A DNA stretch of 64,000 nucleotides from Bryobacterales bacterium (GTDB taxonomy: Bacteria; Acidobacteriota; Terriglobia; Bryobacterales; Bryobacteraceae), in assembly GCA_025350625.1 (NCBI GenBank), contig JANXXL010000131.1, positions 1-64,000 on the forward strand. The letters are read 5' to 3'. The stretch's first letter is position 1, and the number at the start of each line of letters is the position of its first letter. Below the pieces are notes generated by a model. It searched no databases, was not told where the DNA came from, and worked only from the letters and a program-made list of their open reading frames with translations. Shown here in pieces: positions 61,281 through 64,000 of the stretch. Both the position numbers and the translations under genes were made by a program.

Positions 61281-61508
61281 ACCGCTCTGATCATTCTCGA
61301 GCTGAACTTTACCGCTATCCTGCCGGAGGAGCTCATCCAGAAATTTAAGGCCGATCCGAATCGGCAAAAGATCAACCTGGTGGGTTACTTTTCGTATGTT
61401 CAGGGCGAACTGAAGCAGAAGGCCCAAGAGGCCGGCTGCAATATGGTGCTGGCGCGATCAGCCTTCTCTCAGAGCCTGCAGCAGATCATGAAACGGCACA
61501 CCAATTAA
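61281..61508 (+). pseudogene. Duplicated 3' fragment of the pseudo-receiver gene
   Basis: Aligns without gaps to 59077-59304 over 228 bases and keeps the stop codon; the reading frame TALIILELNFTAILPEELIQKF then KADPNRQKINLVGYFSYVQ is open but has no start codon and a stop 15 bases upstream. About one base in nine or ten differs by eye. The two copies bracket the PD40 gene in direct orientation. Confidence 0.85.
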
Positions 61509-62095
61509 GGAATCGGCGCGTTCTTCTGACGGCGCACCCGCTCAAGATCCGCTGTCAGTTGCTTGGTGATCTTGTCGGCCACGTCCGCGCTTGCCCCCCG
61601 AAATTTCGCGCCGTTACTTTCCTGCGTAGTGGACCACATCACATCGCCGTCCTTATTCACCAGGCGCACGGTGGCCATAGCTTCATGCTTGCGTTCCTTA
61701 ATATTGGTCGATTCGGTCTCGCCGACACCCAAACTCAGGGAACGGGCCGCGCTGCGGCTGGTGCTCCCGCCGCCTCCGTTGAAACGAGTTCCCGTGTTAA
61801 CTCCGTTACTTTCCGACCCACCCGCACGCGCGTTGATGCCCTCGGAGGACTGAAAACTTTCGGTGTAGACCAAGTCCTCAGCCGCCCCCCGCAGAAAGGC
61901 GTCGGCGCGCTCGGTGTTTTCAGTCAATACGAATAACTTTGAACCCTGCAGACTGCTAATCAACAGGTCGCGCATCTGCGCGGCGGTTTCGCCGCCGGTT
62001 AACCGGTCGACATAAACCCGCTTTACGCCGGCCATCTGGGCCAAAACATCGTCGGGCGCTTGTGCCAGCAGAAAGGTCAAGAGGAGAGCCGTCAT
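61505..62095 (-). CDS. Exported protein of unknown function
   Basis: 196 aa from the ATG at 62095, with signal MTALLLTFLLAQA; the longer frame to 62236 overlaps its upstream neighbour. A CsgG/curli-lipoprotein-like core is suggested by VKRVYVDRLTGGETAAQMRDLLISSLQGSKLFVLTENTERADAFLRG and a C-terminal helix DVADKITKQLTADLERVRRQ; a Gly/Asn/Ser-rich insertion lies in the middle (SGNGVNTGTRFNGGGGS-like). Four bases after the next gene upstream on the same strand. Role unknown. Confidence 0.7.
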   Translation of the reverse strand: MTALLLTFLLAQAPDDVLAQMAGVKRVYVDRLTGGETAAQMRDLLISSLQGSKLFVLTENTERADAFLRGAAEDLVYTESFQSSEGINARAGGSESNGVNTGTRFNGGGGSTSRSAARSLSLGVGETESTNIKERKHEAMATVRLVNKDGDVMWSTTQESNGAKFRGASADVADKITKQLTADLERVRRQKNAPIP

Positions 62096-62099
62096 GTAT

Positions 62100-62525
62100 C
62101 TATCCTTTCCCGGCCTTCCGAGCCTCCGGGTCCTGATATTGCACTTTCTGCCCGGTGCGGGCCTCCAATCCCACCAGCATCGCGCGGATTCCGTTCTTAT
62201 CCACACGAAACACCATCGCCTGCTGCTTGCCTTCATCGTCGCTATAGCCCACGGTCAGGAAATGCTTACGCGTTTTGCTCAACAGGAACATCGGAGAGAT
62301 CACCACCGCCATCATCAGCCGCCGGTCTACTTTTTGACCGTATTCGAGCAAATTGATGCGGTCATAAGGCACCCGCACCTGCGCGCCCCTGGCGTAGAAG
62401 GCGAAATAGCGAGGGTCGGAAAGTTCCACGGACCCTCCCGCGCCGCTCGCCAGCACGCCGACGGTTCCACCCACGTAGTCGGCACGGCTTTGGGCTAGCA
62501 GCAGCAGAAGCGCGAGGAGAGGCAT
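62100..62525 (-). CDS. Exported protein of unknown function
   Basis: 141 aa with a short signal sequence MPLLALLLLLAQSRA. The mature part includes a basic-aromatic strand (ARGAQVRVPYDRINLLEYGQ) and a hydrophobic segment MMAVVISPMFLLS that may anchor it. Ends QDPEARKAGKG. No family recognised. First gene of a pair with the CsgG-like neighbour; divergent from rlmA. Confidence 0.65.
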   Translation of the reverse strand: MPLLALLLLLAQSRADYVGGTVGVLASGAGGSVELSDPRYFAFYARGAQVRVPYDRINLLEYGQKVDRRLMMAVVISPMFLLSKTRKHFLTVGYSDDEGKQQAMVFRVDKNGIRAMLVGLEARTGQKVQYQDPEARKAGKG

Positions 62526-62589
62526 AAGAATTAGTTGCGGGAACCACGCACATTTCTCTCTAAGAAAATAGGTGGGTTACACTCGACGA

Positions 62590-63372
62590 ATGCTCCTCTG
62601 CCCGGTACGCGACTGCCACCTGCCGCTCGCGCGTGAGGAGCGGCGTCTGGTTTGCCTGCGCGGACATTCCTTCGATATCGCGCGCAGCGGATACATAAAC
62701 CTGCTGCAACCTCAGGACCGGCGGTCCAAGCGCCCGGGCGACACTCCGTATGCCGTGGCAGCACGCCGGAGGTTGCATGATCGAGGGGTAACGGAGCCGC
62801 TTCTGCGCGCCATCGGGGAGATTCTAAACACCTCGCCCGCGGACACCGTTCTCGATGCGGGTTGCGGTGATGGTTTCTACCTGGGATCCCTGGCTCGTCA
62901 GAACGGGTTTGCGGCGCATGGCGTCGATATCTCGATTACGGCGGTGGATGCGGCGGCGCGCCGTTATCCGGAGTCGGAGTGGATCGTCGCCAATGCCGAT
63001 CGCTTGGTGCCTTATGCCGACCGCTCCTTCTCTAAAGTCTTATCGATCACGGGGCGAATGAACGCAAGCGAATTCCGGCGAGTGCTGCGCGACGATGGTC
63101 ATCTCCTGGTGGCCATTGCCGCACCTGACGATCTGGCGGAGCTGCGCCATGCAACCGGCCGCGCCGGCCGGGACCGCGTGGCACGAACTATTGAAACCTT
63201 CGCGGACGGATTCAAGCTGGCCGATCGGCACCGAATCACCACAGCGGCTGACCTGGACGCTGCCGCTGTGGAAGATGTCCTGCTCGCGATCTATCGCCCG
63301 CTGCGGTCGCAACCTATAAGAGCGATGCTCGTCACGTTCAGTCTGGATGTGTTGCTGTTTCTTGCCTTGTAA
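62590..63372 (+). CDS. rlmA: 23S rRNA (guanine-N1)-methyltransferase, RlmA type
   Basis: 260 aa from the ATG at 62590; the frame extends to 62572. The N-terminal zinc finger has Cys4, Cys9, Cys22 and His26 (CPVRDC ... CLRGHSFD), followed by the ARSGYINLLQPQ strand. The SAM fold contains DTVLDAGCGDGFYLGSLA. Methylates a guanine in helix 35 of 23S rRNA in related enzymes. Single gene, next to the DinB-like gene. Confidence 0.88.
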   Translation: MLLCPVRDCHLPLAREERRLVCLRGHSFDIARSGYINLLQPQDRRSKRPGDTPYAVAARRRLHDRGVTEPLLRAIGEILNTSPADTVLDAGCGDGFYLGSLARQNGFAAHGVDISITAVDAAARRYPESEWIVANADRLVPYADRSFSKVLSITGRMNASEFRRVLRDDGHLLVAIAAPDDLAELRHATGRAGRDRVARTIETFADGFKLADRHRITTAADLDAAAVEDVLLAIYRPLRSQPIRAMLVTFSLDVLLFLAL

Positions 63373-63384
63373 TAATGGAGAAGC

Positions 63385-63909
63385 ATGAGCATGCCACCCG
63401 AAAAGACACCGGCTTCAACGCAACCGGAACCTTGGATGCGAGGTCCGATTCCCGGCGTCCCCACCTTCATCGCGCCGCTGTTCTACTCCTTCCAGATGGC
63501 TCGCGAGGATCTTGCAAAATACACGGCAGACCTCACCATCAAGCAAATCTGGGCCACACCCCACGGCTTCGGTTCCGTCGGCTTCCACCTGCGGCATATC
63601 GCCGGCTCTACGGACCGACTGATGACCTACGTCGCGGGAGAACAGTTGTCCGACGCCCAACTGGCCGCGCTCAAGTCCGAAAAGGAACCGGGCGCAACGC
63701 GCGAGACATTGCTTGCAGCCATCAACGAAGCGTTTGAAAGAGCGGAAAAGGCGGCCCGCGCCCTCGAACCAGGCTGCCTCGCCGATCCCCGCGGCGTAGG
63801 CCGGAAACAACTCCCGACCACCGTAATCGGACTCCTGGTCCACCTCGCCGAGCATAACCAGCGCCACGTCGGCCAAGCCATCAGCGCGGCCAAGCTGGCA
63901 CGAATTTAG
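63385..63909 (+). CDS. DinB-like four-helix metal-binding protein
   Basis: 174 aa. Histidines in SVGFHLRHIAGSTDRL and HLAEHNQRHVGQ are the three metal ligands of the DinB/YfiT fold (IWATPHGFGSVGFHLRHIAG). Enzymes of this fold are thiol-dependent transferases in some lineages; the activity here is unknown. The start is 12 bases after rlmA, so likely co-transcribed. Confidence 0.85.
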   Translation: MSMPPEKTPASTQPEPWMRGPIPGVPTFIAPLFYSFQMAREDLAKYTADLTIKQIWATPHGFGSVGFHLRHIAGSTDRLMTYVAGEQLSDAQLAALKSEKEPGATRETLLAAINEAFERAEKAARALEPGCLADPRGVGRKQLPTTVIGLLVHLAEHNQRHVGQAISAAKLARI

Positions 63910-63938
63910 AATAGAATTGATCTTCCGCCGGTCTGCAC

Positions 63939-64000
63939 ATGACTCTCTCGTCCTACTGGCGGTTGCTGCGCGATAACCGGAATTTCAGACTGCTGTGGTT
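63939..64000 (+). CDS. Start of an MFS-family transporter (continues beyond window)
   Basis: The ATG at 63939 opens a frame MTLSSYWRLLRDNRNFRLLW to the window edge. The N-terminal pattern (..Y..LLR.N..FR.LW) is typical of MFS transporters, but only 20 residues are visible, so the family assignment is tentative. Confidence 0.5.
   Translation, partial: MTLSSYWRLLRDNRNFRLLW

Noticed and set aside
1-64000. tRNA, rRNA genes and CRISPR arrays
   Set aside because: No T-arm GGTTCRAATCC with matching acceptor was seen, no rRNA-like stretch, and no regularly spaced repeat longer than 20 bases with unique spacers.

Overview
The window looks like a chromosomal segment of a mesophilic acidobacterium, most like the Solibacter/Bryobacter group (Bryobacterales). 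The reasons are a high GC content, a large Oar-type TonB receptor with an N-terminal carboxypeptidase-like domain, many secreted beta-propeller proteins (NHL, YncE and PD40 types), PilZ and PEP-CTERM proteins, an OpcA/Zwf pair, and LexA with an Ala-Gly cleavage site. This placement is inference from gene content; no rRNA or tRNA gene is present.

Layout. 1-3.9 kb: a three-subunit xanthine-dehydrogenase-family molybdenum hydroxylase with a Tat-type leader on the [2Fe-2S] subunit (FAD subunit cut by the window edge). 4.0-13.2 kb: a secreted-propeller region with a small exported protein, two NHL propellers and the Oar-like receptor on the minus strand, divergent from three tandem YncE-like propellers. 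13.2-22.1 kb: trpS, an RlmD-type rRNA methyltransferase, an incomplete MacB/TolC/TPR export cluster, a secreted TPR protein with a YHS-like partner, a protein built of secretin N-domain-like repeats, and yqeY. 22.2-27.1 kb: a compact putative aromatic-acid catabolic operon (alcohol dehydrogenase, unknown 95-aa protein, Rieske oxygenase, class II aldolase/decarboxylase, DASS transporter) behind a good sigma70-type promoter. 27.1-35.0 kb: SPOR protein, alpha/beta hydrolase, two PilZ proteins, rarA, a SpoU methyltransferase, ydcF, lexA (apparently leaderless), another NHL protein and a small membrane protein.

35.1-37.9 kb is the most plastic part: hicB followed by a frameshifted hicA, about 560 bases with no confident gene, an IS110-family element, and two tiny membrane ORFs. 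37.9-43.4 kb: a stand-alone molybdopterin oxidoreductase and an operon of zinc-ribbon protein, frameshifted carboxypeptidase-like-domain gene, a second such gene, a TlpA thioredoxin and an exported amidohydrolase. 43.5-46.2 kb: a small secreted protein behind elaborate inverted/direct repeats, and an orphan TadE-TadE-TadG set. 46.4-52.1 kb: AlaX-like editing protein, a lipoprotein, cysE, a secreted metzincin, adenosine deaminase and glgB. 52.2-58.9 kb: a second toxin-antitoxin remnant with a truncated PemK/MazF-like toxin, a 59-aa PEP-CTERM mini-protein, an M48/Ste24 protease, a GH88-like hydrolase, a CDGSH protein, a PEP-CTERM protein with a structured leader, and opcA-zwf. 58.9-64 kb: a pseudo-receiver gene whose 3' end is duplicated beyond a PD40 propeller gene, two small exported proteins, RlmA, a DinB-like protein and the start of an MFS transporter.

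Themes: outer-membrane/periplasmic propellers and polymer handling, several partial systems lacking their usual partners, and repeated traces of gene decay (two antitoxins with broken toxins, one frameshifted secreted gene, one duplicated fragment). The candidates for something undescribed are the Oar/NHL/YncE block, the Rieske/aldolase operon with its unknown small protein, and the structured leaders upstream of the small secreted gene at 43.5 kb and the PEP-CTERM gene at 55.7 kb.
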